The notes: a model not told the origin generated them from the letters alone. A stretch of 43,494 nt of DNA from Treponema zioleckii (GCF_014737315.1 NZ_JPUF01000035.1:1-43494), one strand, 5' to 3'. Shown: positions 15,328-25,216, numbered from the stretch's first letter. Made by a program: numbers and translations.

Positions 15328-17465
15328 TTTGTCTGTTTGATTGCTGCGAATGCATCTATTCTGGCCAGTTGCATGATCTTTTCGTCGCGGACAGGATCGG
15401 CAATCTTGAAGGTAAGTTCGCCACTTTGCGCGGTTCCGGTAATTTCGCCGGGACCTCTTAGTTTTAAATCCTCTTCTGCAATTTTAAATCCGTCGGTGGT
15501 TTCGTGGAGTGCCTTCATGCGGGCTATTCCGTTCTCGGTGATATCTTTTCGGTAAATCAAAAAACAGTACGATTGGTCGGCTCCGCGCCCGACGCGCCCG
15601 CGGAGCTGATGCAAGGCTGCAAGACCGAATCTGTCTGCTTGTTCGATTACGATGCAGGTTGCATTCGGCACGTCAACTCCGACTTCGACGACTGTGGTTG
15701 CCACGAGAATCTGAATCTTATTCAATCTGAAATCTTCAAGAATCCTGTTTTGTTCATCCTCGTCAACTTTGCCGTGTATTAAAGCTGTTTTGAATTCTGG
15801 ATAAACATTTTTTGAGAGAAAATCGTACATTTCTTCTGCACTTTTTAATGCCGACTTTTGAGTTCCGTCATCCTCACTTTCAAGATTATTTTCGATTGCG
15901 GGGTAAACGAAATATGCCTGATGCCCGTTTTGCAATTCTTTGCGGACGGCTTCGTAGGCGTTGTGTTCGTTGCCTGCCCGCACGAGGTACGTCGTAACAG
16001 GTTTGCGTCCCTGTGGCATTGTGTGAATCGTAAAAACGTCAAGGTCCCCGAATACCGTAAGCGCGAGAGTTTGTGGAATCGGGGTTGCGCTCATCATTAG
16101 CAGGTTTGGTTCGCGGATAATCGAGTCTACGCTTTGGCGGCCTTTTTCGAGAATCGCGGAGCGCTGCATTACGCCGAATCTGTGCTGCTCGTCGATTATT
16201 GCGAGCGCGAGGTCGTGGTATTGCACGTTCTTTGAAAAGAGGGCATGAGTGCCGATTACAAGATCTATTTCTCCGTTTTTGAGTGCCGCAAGCAGGTTGT
16301 TCCGCCCTTTTGTTTTTAGGTTGCCGGTAAGGTATGCAACGCGGACACCGACGCTTTCGAGCTGTTTTGCGGCATTTTCGGCGTGCTGGCGGGCTAACAG
16401 TTCTGTTGGTGCCATAATCGCGCATTGGCTTCCGTAGTCAATTATTCTGAGAGCCGCAAAAAATGACACGAGGGTTTTTCCGCTTCCAACATCGCCTTGT
16501 AGCAAAGCGCGCATCGAGAATGTTTTTGAATTTTTTGCCTGGGAAGTGTCGTAGTTTTTATCGATGTCGTAATTCAGCAAGGTGATTACGGATTTTTGAT
16601 CCTGCGTTGGACTGAACGGCAAACGCCCTAAAAATTGTTTTTGTCGCGGTGAAAGTGAGCCGTTGAATTCATCATCAGAAATTTCTTTTTGATTTTTGAT
16701 TCCGCTTTTTGAAAGGTCTGGAAGTTCTCCGCGGTGAGCCAGTGCTCGTTCCGCTATGACTTTTTGAAAAAGAAAAAGTTCTTCGTAGACGAGCGTGTTT
16801 CGGGCTTTTGCTGCGTCCGTTAAAGTTTGGGGCTGGTGAATTTTTTTGATAGAATCTTTTTTTGATAAAAGTTGATATTTTTTTATTAATTCTTCCGGGA
16901 GTTCGTCCTCAATTCCGATGGAAAATTGATTCAAAGCCGAGGCGACTGTTTTGCTGATAATCTTTCCGGTGAGTCCTTCCGTAAGATGATAAATCGGGAA
17001 TACTTTTGAATTTGGAATGGGACTTGCAGAAAAATCTGCGAGCTTTCCCGAATCAGTAATTTTTTCTAGGTCAAATTGCGTGCATTGATATTTACCGTAT
17101 TTTACTTCGAATCTTCCGGTGACGGCACAAATCGAACCGATTGGATGGGATTTTTCGAGAAAAGCCCTGTTGAATGCGATAAGTTCCGCACTTCCTGTGC
17201 CCTCTGTTATAATCAGTTTTAGGGTGCGCATCTTTCCGAAACCGAACCATTCATGCGCGATTACCTGCGCGATTGTGTGCACTTTTTCGTGCGTTTGAAC
17301 GCTTTGTGCAATCGTTACCCTTTGGGTTCTGTCCTCATAATCCCGCGGGTAGAACTGCAACAGGTCGCCGATTGTAAAAATGTTCAGGTTCGCGAAAAGC
17401 GCTGCTTTTGCTGGTCCCACACCCGGTAACGTGGAAATTGAATTGTTGATTTCGGAAACTTTCAT
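15324..17465 (-). CDS. recG: ATP-dependent DNA helicase RecG
   Basis: 713 residues. RecG remodels stalled replication forks and Holliday junctions. The N-terminal wedge/OB region (LPGVGPAKAALFANLNIFTI) is followed by a superfamily 2 helicase. Walker A is QGDVGSGKTLVSF, motif Ia is APTELLARQHA, motif II is DEQHRFG, motif III is MSATPIPQT, and the C-terminal RecA domain carries QLRGRVGRG. Length and order are normal for the family. It starts 12 bases after the yggT-like gene and is probably the last gene of that transcript. Its stop overlaps that of the sigma factor gene on the opposite strand. Confidence 0.97.
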   Translation of the reverse strand: MKVSEINNSISTLPGVGPAKAALFANLNIFTIGDLLQFYPRDYEDRTQRVTIAQSVQTHEKVHTIAQVIAHEWFGFGKMRTLKLIITEGTGSAELIAFNRAFLEKSHPIGSICAVTGRFEVKYGKYQCTQFDLEKITDSGKLADFSASPIPNSKVFPIYHLTEGLTGKIISKTVASALNQFSIGIEDELPEELIKKYQLLSKKDSIKKIHQPQTLTDAAKARNTLVYEELFLFQKVIAERALAHRGELPDLSKSGIKNQKEISDDEFNGSLSPRQKQFLGRLPFSPTQDQKSVITLLNYDIDKNYDTSQAKNSKTFSMRALLQGDVGSGKTLVSFFAALRIIDYGSQCAIMAPTELLARQHAENAAKQLESVGVRVAYLTGNLKTKGRNNLLAALKNGEIDLVIGTHALFSKNVQYHDLALAIIDEQHRFGVMQRSAILEKGRQSVDSIIREPNLLMMSATPIPQTLALTVFGDLDVFTIHTMPQGRKPVTTYLVRAGNEHNAYEAVRKELQNGHQAYFVYPAIENNLESEDDGTQKSALKSAEEMYDFLSKNVYPEFKTALIHGKVDEDEQNRILEDFRLNKIQILVATTVVEVGVDVPNATCIVIEQADRFGLAALHQLRGRVGRGADQSYCFLIYRKDITENGIARMKALHETTDGFKIAEEDLKLRGPGEITGTAQSGELTFKIADPVRDEKIMQLARIDAFAAIKQTN

Positions 17466-17477
17466 AAATCCTCTGAT

Positions 17478-18077
17478 TTAGAATTTTAATGCGGCTAAAA
17501 GTTTGCAAAGATAGTCTATGAGGTACGTTCCTCCGACATATATTGCGATAAGAATTATTACGCTGATAATCAGTGCATTTTTGTACGGAACGGGTCGCTT
17601 TCCTGTCAGAATTGACGAAACTCTGTAAACAAGCGTTGAAAGTCCCCGGTCGAGCTGTTCCCAGATTGAACCGTACGAGCCGTATCCGCGCGAAAACAAA
17701 ATTACAAGAAGTCTGATTACGAGAAGAATAGCAAGGAATCCGAGGATTGAAGAGACGACTCCCCAAAGCAACGAGAGAATCCGTGCCAGAATCGAACCGA
17801 CTGTTGGAAATTGACCAAGTGAAAAATTGATTAGAAAAAATGATATTGCGTACAGAACGCAGATTGCGAGTGCCGGCGAAAGGTCAAACGCAGAGAATCT
17901 GAGGAATCTTATGCGACGGAAGATGTTCAGATACGGGTCGCAGATTGTGCTTAAAATTCTTCCGAAGGTCGAGTAAGTGAGGCTCGGAACCCAAGTGATG
18001 ATGATTCGTAGGAAGCACAAGAATGTAAAAATCGAAACTGCGCTTGCAAGTATTCTAAAAATGTAGGTTAGTGGCAT
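17478..18077 (-). CDS. YggT-family membrane protein, duplicated domain
   Basis: 199 residues, nearly all hydrophobic helices (about five). The first half has the YggT signature: FLCFLRIIITWVPSLTYSTF, then ICDPYLNIFRRIRFLRFSAF and DLSPALAI. The second half (LLVIRLLVILFSRGYGSYGS, STLVYRVSSILTGKRPVPYK) resembles a degenerate second copy, as in other two-repeat YggT proteins. Family members are envelope proteins of uncertain function, linked in some bacteria to cell division or osmotic tolerance. It is 12 bases ahead of recG and downstream of dnaE, separated from dnaE by a short dispersed repeat. Confidence 0.75.
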   Translation of the reverse strand: MPLTYIFRILASAVSIFTFLCFLRIIITWVPSLTYSTFGRILSTICDPYLNIFRRIRFLRFSAFDLSPALAICVLYAISFFLINFSLGQFPTVGSILARILSLLWGVVSSILGFLAILLVIRLLVILFSRGYGSYGSIWEQLDRGLSTLVYRVSSILTGKRPVPYKNALIISVIILIAIYVGGTYLIDYLCKLLAALKF

Positions 18078-18111
18078 AAAATCTCCTTAGAGTTAAGCAC
18101 TGCCATTCTGA

Positions 18112-18155
18112 ATCAAGGCGACTGCGACAACGTAAGCGGTCGAGTTCGGAATGAC
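18112..18155. repeat. Short GGAATGAC-type dispersed repeat
   Basis: The stretch begins GCCATTCTGAA and ends GAGTTCGGAATGAC. Its ends are imperfect inverted repeats of each other (CATTCTGAA against TTCGGAATG). It belongs with the copies at 21924-21984 and 235-259. It lies between dnaE and the yggT-like gene. Confidence 0.6.
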
Positions 18156-18170
18156 AGCTAATTAGTTTTT

Positions 18171-21100
18171 TTAGACTACCCAGGCGTCCTTTACGAATTT
18201 TACCGTTTTTACGGTGTCCAAAAATTCTTTGGTGCCAGGGGCGGTGAGCTGGGAATTCGCTTTGATGATATATGAATTTTCAGCTGTATCTACATGTAAA
18301 TATATAGAACAATTGCCCTGAACGCCAAATAAAAATTCTTTCAAATCAAAAATTTGTCGTTCATCTTTGTAGCCTGCTTCCAGCTGAATGTGAACTTCCT
18401 GCACGGCGCGCTCTTCCAGCTGTTTTGGGTCTTCGATTGTGTCAACCAAAAAACTTGGTGTTTCGCGGCTTGCGTCTATTTTTCCTCGGAAGGCATAAAT
18501 TCCGTCGTTCTGGATTTTGTCTTTTAATGCTTCCCACGTGTTCGGGAAGAAAGTTAAGTCGATAATGCCGTTGTAATCCTGCAATTTTGCAAAAGCCATG
18601 AGCGAGCCTTTTTTTGTTGTGATTGTGCGTAATCCCATTACCATTCCGACTGCGGAGTAAACTTTGCCAGCGTCTCGCGGCGCGCGGTGGTTCGGGCTTG
18701 CTTCTTCGAGAGCCTGTTTTTCTGCGGCTGCGATTTTTGCTTCTCGTGCCATCGTTAGCGAGTTGACCGTGGCTTTTTCGTAGGCTTTGCGGTAATCGTC
18801 GAGCGGGTGGCCAGAGACGTAGCAGCCGATAAGTTCCTTTTCCATGTTCAGTTTGTCGAGTTTTGAGCAGTCCGGGACTTCTTCGTAAACGTAATCGCTG
18901 TATTCTTTTTCGTCCGTGTCGCCAAAGAGACTTAACTGACCGTTATCCGAGCCGGAGTGGATTTTTTCGGCATACGCGTAAGCTCGTTCGAGGTTTGCGA
19001 GCAGAGTCGGTCTGTTTTTGTCGAGATTGTCGAATCCACCGCATTTTATGAGGACTTCGATTGCTTTTTTGTTCACGCAGAGTTTTCCCATTCCGTCGGA
19101 GCGGTTCATAATTCGCGTGAGAAAGTCCATAAAATCCTTGTAAGGGCCATTTGCCTCGCGTTCTTCAACGATTGCCTTTGCCGCCGTGTCGCCCATTCCT
19201 TTGATTCCTTTGAAGCCGAATACGATGTGCCCGTCAACCACGTCAAAAATGTCGTCCGAGCGGTTTACGTCCGGCGGGTCAACTGGAATTCCGATTCGAC
19301 GTGATTCTTCAATGTATGCCGGAAGTCCGTCGGTCGAGGTGATTTCGTTCGTAAGGTTTGCCGCCATGAATTCTGCCGGGTGGTTAGCTTTTAGCCATCC
19401 TGTGCGGTATGCGAGAACCGAGTACGCGGCGGCGTGCGATTTGTTGAATCCGTAGCCCGCGAACGGAACCATGATGTCGAAAATCTCGTCCGCATGTTCT
19501 TTCGTGAATCCTTGTTTTATGGCACCGTCCTCAAATTCAACTTTCTTTCCCATCATAACTTCAGGCTTCTTTTTTCCCATCGCACGACGGAGCATGTCCG
19601 CGGCACCGAGGGAGAATCCCGCGATTTTCTGGGAAACCTGCATAATCTGTTCCTGATAGACCATTACGCCGTAGGTTTCCTTAAGGATTCCTTCAAGACA
19701 CGGGTCAGGGTAGGTGATTGTCTCTGGCTTCCATTTTCCGTTGATGTAGTTCGGAATGAACTGCATTGGGCCTGGGCGGTAAAGCGCGTTCAACGCAACG
19801 AGGTCTTCAAGTTTTTCCGGGTGGAATTGGCGCAAGATTTTCTGCATTCCTGGAGATTCAAACTGGAAAACTGCCGCCGAGTCTCCCCGGCAGAATAGTT
19901 CGAAGGTTTTTTTGTCGGTTTCGCTCACGTTCGCACAGATAAAATCCGGTTCGCCTTCTTTTTTGTGCTTGTTGATGATATTCTCAGCATATCGGATTAG
20001 AGAGAGCGTTTTGAGTCCGAGATAGTCGAATTTTACGAGTCCGCAAGGCTCAATAATGTCCATCGTGTACTGAACGCCGACTTTTCCCGTTTTGGAATCC
20101 ATAAAAACTGGTGCCCAGTCCGGCAATTCCGTAAGCCCGATTACCATTCCCGAAGCGTGGAGACCCGTGTTTCGTTTGCAGCCTTCAAGTTTAATCGCAA
20201 GGTCAAAGAGTTTTTCGTACCGCGGGTCGTGCCTGTATTCGGCGAGCTGACCTCCGTCCGGGAACTTTTCGTTTGGTGGCTCAAAGCAGTTTTTGAGTTT
20301 TGTCTTGAGATTTTCGGAGACTTTTGATTTTAGCATGTTCACTTCGGCAAGCGGGATTCCGAGAGTTCGCCCAACGTCCGCAATTACGTTCTTTGGTTTT
20401 AGCGTTCCGAACGTTACGATGTGACCTACTTTTTTGTCGCCGTAAAGGTCTCTCGTGTGCTGGATGATATCCTGCCGATAATCGAAGTCCATATCAACGT
20501 CAAAATCCGGCATGGAGACGCGTTCTGGGTTTAAGAATCGTTCGAAAATCAGTTTGAATCTGAATGGGTCAATGTCGGTAATTCCGAGCGAATAGGCTAC
20601 GAGGGAACCCGCGCCCGAACCTCGTCCCGGCCCGATTGGCATGTACGGCTTTGGTCGGTTGTTCACTTTGTCGTAAGTTGACTTTGACCAGTTGATGAAT
20701 TCCCATACAATCAAAAAGTAGCCTGAAAAACCCATTTTTAGGATGATTCCCATTTCGTATTCGCAACGCTGGCGGATTATTGGCGTGATTTTTGGGTAGC
20801 GTTTTCGGAGACCTTCCTCTACAAGGTGGCGCATGTAATCATCCTGATTTTTCGTGTAATCATCGTGATTCTGGAATTCCTTCGGCAAATCGAAGCGGGG
20901 AAGGGTGCCCTTTAACTCTGGAGTTGAATATTGATGAATCGTAAGGTTGCACATGTTTGCAATCTTTATTGTGTTTTCGTAGGCTTCTGGAACGTCCGGG
21001 AAGAGCTGCCGCATTTCCTGCTCGGTTTTAAAATACCATTCGTGTTTATCGTCGCCCATTGTCTGGTGCGGTTCGTTCATATTTTTTTTGAATCCGATGC

Positions 21101-21842
21101 ATCGAAGGCAGTCCTGCGCTTCCCAGTCCTCTTTTTCAACGTAGTGAATGTCGTTCGTCGCCACTAGAGGAATGTCTAGTTCGCGGGCTAGTTTGATGAG
21201 TTTTTGGTTGACGATTTTTTGGTCTTCAAGTCCGTGGTCCTGAATCTCTATGTAGTAATGATCCGGCCCGAAGAGATTTTTATATTTGAGGGCGAGTTCT
21301 TTTGCCTCTTCGTCTTTGTTCGCCAAAAGAAGCTGCGGAAGTTCACCCGCAATACAGGCCGAAAGGCAGATTAGCCCTTCGTGATATTTTTCAAGAAGTT
21401 CAAAGTCGATTCGTGGTTTGTACCAAGTGCCTTCTGTATATGCGATTGACGAAAGCCAGCTCATGTTCTTGTAGCCGGTCTGGTTTTCGCACAAAAGGAT
21501 TAAGTGAAAATATCGTGCCTGTCTGTCGCCGTCTTCGCCTTTGTGGCTGTACGGAACGGATTTTTTTTCGAGGTGAGAGCCGTAAGCAACGTAAAATTCT
21601 TCGCCCACAATCGGGTTGATTCCGTTAACGTGGCAAAGATGCTCAAAGTTGAGCGCACCGAACATGTTTCCGTGGTCTGTGAGCGCAAGTGCCGGCATGT
21701 TTAAAGACTTTGCCTTTGCAACCAAGTCGTCGAGTTTTGCGCATGAATCCAAAAGTGAATAATCTGAGTGCACGTGAAGATGAACGAAATTCGAAACCGG
21801 AGTGCCTTCCGGCGCGTCAGGGAATACGTGATAGTCTGCCAA
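18171..21842 (-). CDS. dnaE: DNA polymerase III alpha subunit DnaE
   Basis: 1223 residues. This is the replicative polymerase catalytic subunit. The N-terminal PHP domain (FVHLHVHSDYSLLDS, TDHGNMFG) is followed by the polymerase core with GPGRGSGAGSLVAYSLGITD and the catalytic aspartates in PDFDVDMDFDYRQD. The fingers region contains ALYRPGPMQFIPNYINGK, and a helix-hairpin-helix region follows. An OB fold (YSAVGMVMGLRTITTKKGS) lies near residue 1040. It is slightly longer than the E. coli enzyme (1160). No proofreading exonuclease domain is fused, so it is DnaE, not PolC. It probably leads the transcript dnaE - yggT-like - recG. Confidence 0.97.
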   Translation of the reverse strand: MADYHVFPDAPEGTPVSNFVHLHVHSDYSLLDSCAKLDDLVAKAKSLNMPALALTDHGNMFGALNFEHLCHVNGINPIVGEEFYVAYGSHLEKKSVPYSHKGEDGDRQARYFHLILLCENQTGYKNMSWLSSIAYTEGTWYKPRIDFELLEKYHEGLICLSACIAGELPQLLLANKDEEAKELALKYKNLFGPDHYYIEIQDHGLEDQKIVNQKLIKLARELDIPLVATNDIHYVEKEDWEAQDCLRCIGFKKNMNEPHQTMGDDKHEWYFKTEQEMRQLFPDVPEAYENTIKIANMCNLTIHQYSTPELKGTLPRFDLPKEFQNHDDYTKNQDDYMRHLVEEGLRKRYPKITPIIRQRCEYEMGIILKMGFSGYFLIVWEFINWSKSTYDKVNNRPKPYMPIGPGRGSGAGSLVAYSLGITDIDPFRFKLIFERFLNPERVSMPDFDVDMDFDYRQDIIQHTRDLYGDKKVGHIVTFGTLKPKNVIADVGRTLGIPLAEVNMLKSKVSENLKTKLKNCFEPPNEKFPDGGQLAEYRHDPRYEKLFDLAIKLEGCKRNTGLHASGMVIGLTELPDWAPVFMDSKTGKVGVQYTMDIIEPCGLVKFDYLGLKTLSLIRYAENIINKHKKEGEPDFICANVSETDKKTFELFCRGDSAAVFQFESPGMQKILRQFHPEKLEDLVALNALYRPGPMQFIPNYINGKWKPETITYPDPCLEGILKETYGVMVYQEQIMQVSQKIAGFSLGAADMLRRAMGKKKPEVMMGKKVEFEDGAIKQGFTKEHADEIFDIMVPFAGYGFNKSHAAAYSVLAYRTGWLKANHPAEFMAANLTNEITSTDGLPAYIEESRRIGIPVDPPDVNRSDDIFDVVDGHIVFGFKGIKGMGDTAAKAIVEEREANGPYKDFMDFLTRIMNRSDGMGKLCVNKKAIEVLIKCGGFDNLDKNRPTLLANLERAYAYAEKIHSGSDNGQLSLFGDTDEKEYSDYVYEEVPDCSKLDKLNMEKELIGCYVSGHPLDDYRKAYEKATVNSLTMAREAKIAAAEKQALEEASPNHRAPRDAGKVYSAVGMVMGLRTITTKKGSLMAFAKLQDYNGIIDLTFFPNTWEALKDKIQNDGIYAFRGKIDASRETPSFLVDTIEDPKQLEERAVQEVHIQLEAGYKDERQIFDLKEFLFGVQGNCSIYLHVDTAENSYIIKANSQLTAPGTKEFLDTVKTVKFVKDAWVV

Positions 21843-21923
21843 AGCAGTCCTCCCAAAGTCAATTTGCTATTATTTGAGCGTTTTATAATGCGAAATCCCT
21901 AGTATAACGAATAACAAATAAAA

Positions 21924-21984
21924 GTCATGCTGAACTTGTTTCAGCATCTATATTTAGAGATTCCGAAACCGAGTTCGGAATGAC
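21924..21984. repeat. Complete GGAATGAC-type dispersed repeat
   Basis: 61 bases with imperfect terminal inverted repeats: GTCATGCTGAAC at the left, GTTCGGAATGAC at the right. Each half is itself a small hairpin (GCTGAA...TTCAGC and TTCCGAA...TTCGGAA). It is non-coding and is the best-preserved copy of three in this window. Confidence 0.7.
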
Positions 21985-22085
21985 TAGTTATTTGAAATCC
22001 AATGCACTAGTTTGATTTATTTTTCTATTATACAAGAATTGATTGAATGTAGGAACGGAGATTTTAGAAAGTTATTTAAAAGATG

Positions 22086-22114
22086 TAAGGCAGAAACGAG
22101 TTGTCTCTGCCTTA
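22086..22114. other. Isolated 9-bp hairpin
   Basis: TAAGGCAGA (22086-22094) pairs with TCTGCCTTA (22106-22114). There is no T run next to it and no gene ends beside it. It may be a remnant of a terminator or a structured RNA element; I cannot assign a role. Confidence 0.3.
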
Positions 22115-22256
22115 CGAAGTGCAATTATGGAGGTTTCATTATTACACAATTGACTTAGACGAGGTTGGCATTTTTATTCGTGCAGTCATTAATATTATCG
22201 TTTGCCTGTAAAAGATAAATCTTTTAACATTTTGAAAATTTCAGACAAGTTTCAAT

Positions 22257-22282
22257 AAAAAAAATCCCCCGGACGGGGGATT
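22257..22282 (-). terminator. Intrinsic terminator of the pectate lyase gene
   Basis: Read on the minus strand, AATCCCCC and GGGGGATT form a tight stem followed by eight T. It lies about 40 bases past the pectate lyase stop. A second, separate hairpin (GATTCCGC/GCGGAATC, 22296-22315) precedes it without a T run. Confidence 0.9.
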
Positions 22283-22323
22283 GCCACACGGATTGGATTC
22301 CGCTAACGCGGAATCTGGTGGGG

Positions 22324-25158
22324 TTATTCAACTTTTATAGAAGCAATTTTTGCACTTGAAGAAGTTGTTCCTTTTATTGCGTAAGTTCCGGCAGGAAGCG
22401 TGTAGCTGTAGCTTGGCGCAGTTGATTCATTTGTTATGGCAGTTTCAGAAACTGTACCATCTTCGCTGACAGCGTAAAGCGCGGCACCTTTTAAATTTGA
22501 ATCTGAGAACGAAATCTTTTTTGTAGAATCAATCTTGAAGTAGACTGTTCCGACTGCCTTTGTGCTCAGGTTTGCACCTTTGCTATCAAGCTTTGCTGTT
22601 ATCAGGATTCCAGATTTTGTCTGAGATTCACCTGCATTCTGACTTGAGAACACGGCAGCGATGTCTGTCCCATCTACATCAATCTTGCTTGTTGTCAAGT
22701 TGTACGTTCCTGCAGCAAGTGCCTCAAGTCCGCTCAAATCGTCGGCTGGGGCGGCAGTAACGGTAACCTCACACGTTTTTTCAATCGTGCCGGCCTTTGC
22801 GGTAATCGTTACGGTGCCTTCGGCTACCGCAGTGATTTTTCCATTTTTGTCCACGGTCGCGATTGTCTTGGCGCCTGAAGACCATGTAACAGAATCTGTC
22901 GCGTCGGCCGGTTCCAAAGTCGCTGTGATTGTCTCTGTCTTTCCGGCAGTCAGTTCAAGTTCTGTTTTGCTCAATGTTAAAGCTGTTGCATGAATCGCTT
23001 CTACAGTCACTGTGCAGGTAGCGGTAAAGCTTCCGTCTTTCGTCGTCACGGTGATTGTCGCTTCTCCTTCCTCAACAGCCGTAATTTTTCCGTCGGAAAC
23101 TTTTGCGACGCCCGTGTTGTCGGAAGACCATGTAACATCCTGTGTCGTGGCGTTTGCAGGCTCGATTGTTGCGGTGAGTGTCTCGCTATTTCCGGCTTTC
23201 AGAGCCAACGCCGTCTTGCTCAGAGAAACACCGGTCACGGCGACGTTTTCCTCTGTGGTTGTGCCGCCGGATTCGCCGGCCTCCGAGTTTCCGCCGGAAG
23301 AACTGTCATAGACCCATTTTGTTCCGTAGACTTTTGTGAGAGTTGTCTTGTAGTTCGTAACAGCAGATTTCAGGTCGTCGATTACCGTATAATTCGTATC
23401 TTCGACAGAATCATTGAATGTGTATGTGAAATCTCCGCCCTCGACGCGACCGGCATATTTTTTGACATTCTCGACCGCGGCCGCAGGCTCATCGGCTTTA
23501 TACGAATAGAAGCTGCTTGCAGTGTCGAAATTCGAGTAGTAGTTGCTTCCCTGATAAGAAACGACCGTGGCCGGAACGGTGTCGCTTCGGTTTGAAACCA
23601 CATACGCATCGTAATCAGCAGACGTATCAATTCCCTGCTCAGACGCGGTGACTTCAGCACCTTTTGCAACATACGACGTTGCGCCATACGGAATGAACGT
23701 ATATTTTCCTTCCATGTAGTTGTTGTATGCTTTTATTACACCTCCGTCCTCTTTGGAGAAAGTTCCCAAATTTGCAGGGTCTCGTTTAGTATCTCCCGCA
23801 TAGACATCCGTTCCCTGCATAGAAGTCATCATCGGATTCTTGCAGTTCCTGAAATAGTTGCTTTCCATAAAGACTGAACTTCCGAGTGTTGAGCCGGCAC
23901 CATACTTTGCGTTTCCGTCATAGTAGTTATTATAAACATGCGCATTATAGTAGCGAGTGCGGGGATGACGGCTGTCAGAATGGTCATACCAGTTGTGATG
24001 ATAGGTAATGTAGTATGCACCGCTCTCATAGCTCTTTGTTCCCTCGCTCAAACCAAGCAAGTTGCACTTTCCGTTGTCCCAGAAATGGTTGTAAGAGAAT
24101 GTGACATAGTTTGACTTTTTGCAGTCAAGCGCGCCGTCGCCCTTCACCTGGTCATTGTCGCTTCCTGCATTTCCGTAGAAGTAATCGCAGTTGTGAACCC
24201 AGATGTAGTTATTATCCTGCTGCAATCCGATGTTATCGCCTTCGTCAGAAGAGCAGTTCAAAAAGCCGAGGTTTCTTGCCTCACAGTAATTTGCATTTTT
24301 GAATCGCAATCCCCATTCATTTGCCACGGCATCGTCACCGACACCTTCCATTGTGATTCCAACAGTCTTGTTGCCGTTCTCAATCACGAGGTCGCCTTTT
24401 GTGTCTTTCGTGCTTGTCAAAGTGCTCCAGCCGGAAACAGTTCCGACGACGCGGATTGCAAGAGGGCGCGTTTCATATCCCTTTTTGTAGCCGAGAAGAA
24501 TTTCAATGATGCCGGTCTTCGTTTCCGTCTTATTTTTGTTTCCGATGATGACATCCAGCGAAACAGACTCTTTGTTTTCATCTGTAAGATAAATTACCAC
24601 GGCATTCTCTTTGAGCGTTCCGTCAGCCTTGTACGCACCCGGAGTCGTCGTTCCCATGAACGCGAATCCGCTCCTGTCATGGCTCGCCACGCTAATTGAA
24701 GCTTCTGAATACTCGCTTGATTCCGTTCCGTCGTTCACTGCGTGGATTTTTACGTCGTAATCGCCGGCTGCAAGACCGAGGATATCGGCGCGGACATACG
24801 AGCCGTAATTTCTGATGAGAGGTGCATCGAGCCGTGTGTATTCCGTCGCGTTTGAAGATTTGTAGTAGACATTGTAGCTTTCGGCGGTGTCAGCCCATGT
24901 GACATACCCGCTTTCGAGCCATCCCTGCGCCTTTATGATTGAGACGCCTGCGTTTGATTTTACAGAGCCGCCGGTCGTACCTGAAATGCCTGTTGCTGCC
25001 CCAGAACCAGAACCTGTTACTGTTGGTTCCTGTTTGCTATAGTTATTTCCCTCATCATCATCGCTTCCTGAATCCGATGAACAGCCAGCTGCAAAAATCA
25101 TAGCCATTATTGATGTTGCAGCGAGCACTTTTTTTATAGAGCTTCTCACCTTTTTCAT
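22324..25158 (-). CDS. Modular pectate lyase (PL1) lipoprotein
   Basis: 944 residues. It should cleave polygalacturonate by calcium-dependent beta-elimination at the cell surface. A lipoprotein signal ends at Cys26 (MIFAAGC), followed by a Ser/Asp/Gly linker. A fibronectin III-like domain follows at about residues 75-160, then a PL1 beta-helix at about 180-620. The helix carries DNDQVKGDGALDCKKSNYVT, FSYNHFWDNGKCNLLG and ITYHHNWYDHSDSRHPRTR; the Arg residues of RHPRTR are the catalytic region. Two Big_2 Ig-like domains follow (about 650-730 and 735-815), then a beta-rich domain ending TYAIKGTTSSSAKIASIKVE that may bind carbohydrate. The gene has GGGGG before its ATG, its own terminator, and diverges from the lipoprotein gene at 25357. 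Confidence 0.92.
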   Translation of the reverse strand: MKKVRSSIKKVLAATSIMAMIFAAGCSSDSGSDDDEGNNYSKQEPTVTGSGSGAATGISGTTGGSVKSNAGVSIIKAQGWLESGYVTWADTAESYNVYYKSSNATEYTRLDAPLIRNYGSYVRADILGLAAGDYDVKIHAVNDGTESSEYSEASISVASHDRSGFAFMGTTTPGAYKADGTLKENAVVIYLTDENKESVSLDVIIGNKNKTETKTGIIEILLGYKKGYETRPLAIRVVGTVSGWSTLTSTKDTKGDLVIENGNKTVGITMEGVGDDAVANEWGLRFKNANYCEARNLGFLNCSSDEGDNIGLQQDNNYIWVHNCDYFYGNAGSDNDQVKGDGALDCKKSNYVTFSYNHFWDNGKCNLLGLSEGTKSYESGAYYITYHHNWYDHSDSRHPRTRYYNAHVYNNYYDGNAKYGAGSTLGSSVFMESNYFRNCKNPMMTSMQGTDVYAGDTKRDPANLGTFSKEDGGVIKAYNNYMEGKYTFIPYGATSYVAKGAEVTASEQGIDTSADYDAYVVSNRSDTVPATVVSYQGSNYYSNFDTASSFYSYKADEPAAAVENVKKYAGRVEGGDFTYTFNDSVEDTNYTVIDDLKSAVTNYKTTLTKVYGTKWVYDSSSGGNSEAGESGGTTTEENVAVTGVSLSKTALALKAGNSETLTATIEPANATTQDVTWSSDNTGVAKVSDGKITAVEEGEATITVTTKDGSFTATCTVTVEAIHATALTLSKTELELTAGKTETITATLEPADATDSVTWSSGAKTIATVDKNGKITAVAEGTVTITAKAGTIEKTCEVTVTAAPADDLSGLEALAAGTYNLTTSKIDVDGTDIAAVFSSQNAGESQTKSGILITAKLDSKGANLSTKAVGTVYFKIDSTKKISFSDSNLKGAALYAVSEDGTVSETAITNESTAPSYSYTLPAGTYAIKGTTSSSAKIASIKVE

Positions 25159-25216
25159 TAAAATCCCCCTTTATTAAATAAAAACTCGTTACCTAAGTAT
25201 CGAATATCGTTATCTG

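Larger units (their letters stand above)
21843..22323. other. Spacer between dnaE and pectate lyase genes
   Basis: No gene. It contains a 16-base match to the end of the palindromic element family (TTTCGCATTATAAA on the complement, around 21882-21895) and a full GGAATGAC-type repeat (21924-21984). It also contains a hairpin TAAGGCAGA/TCTGCCTTA (22086-22114) and the pectate lyase terminator. dnaE promoter sequences presumably lie near its left end, but I cannot place one confidently. Confidence 0.6.

Noticed and set aside
19434..19898. 154-residue plus-strand frame opposite dnaE
   Set aside because: It lies wholly within the conserved dnaE coding region on the other strand and shows no family features.
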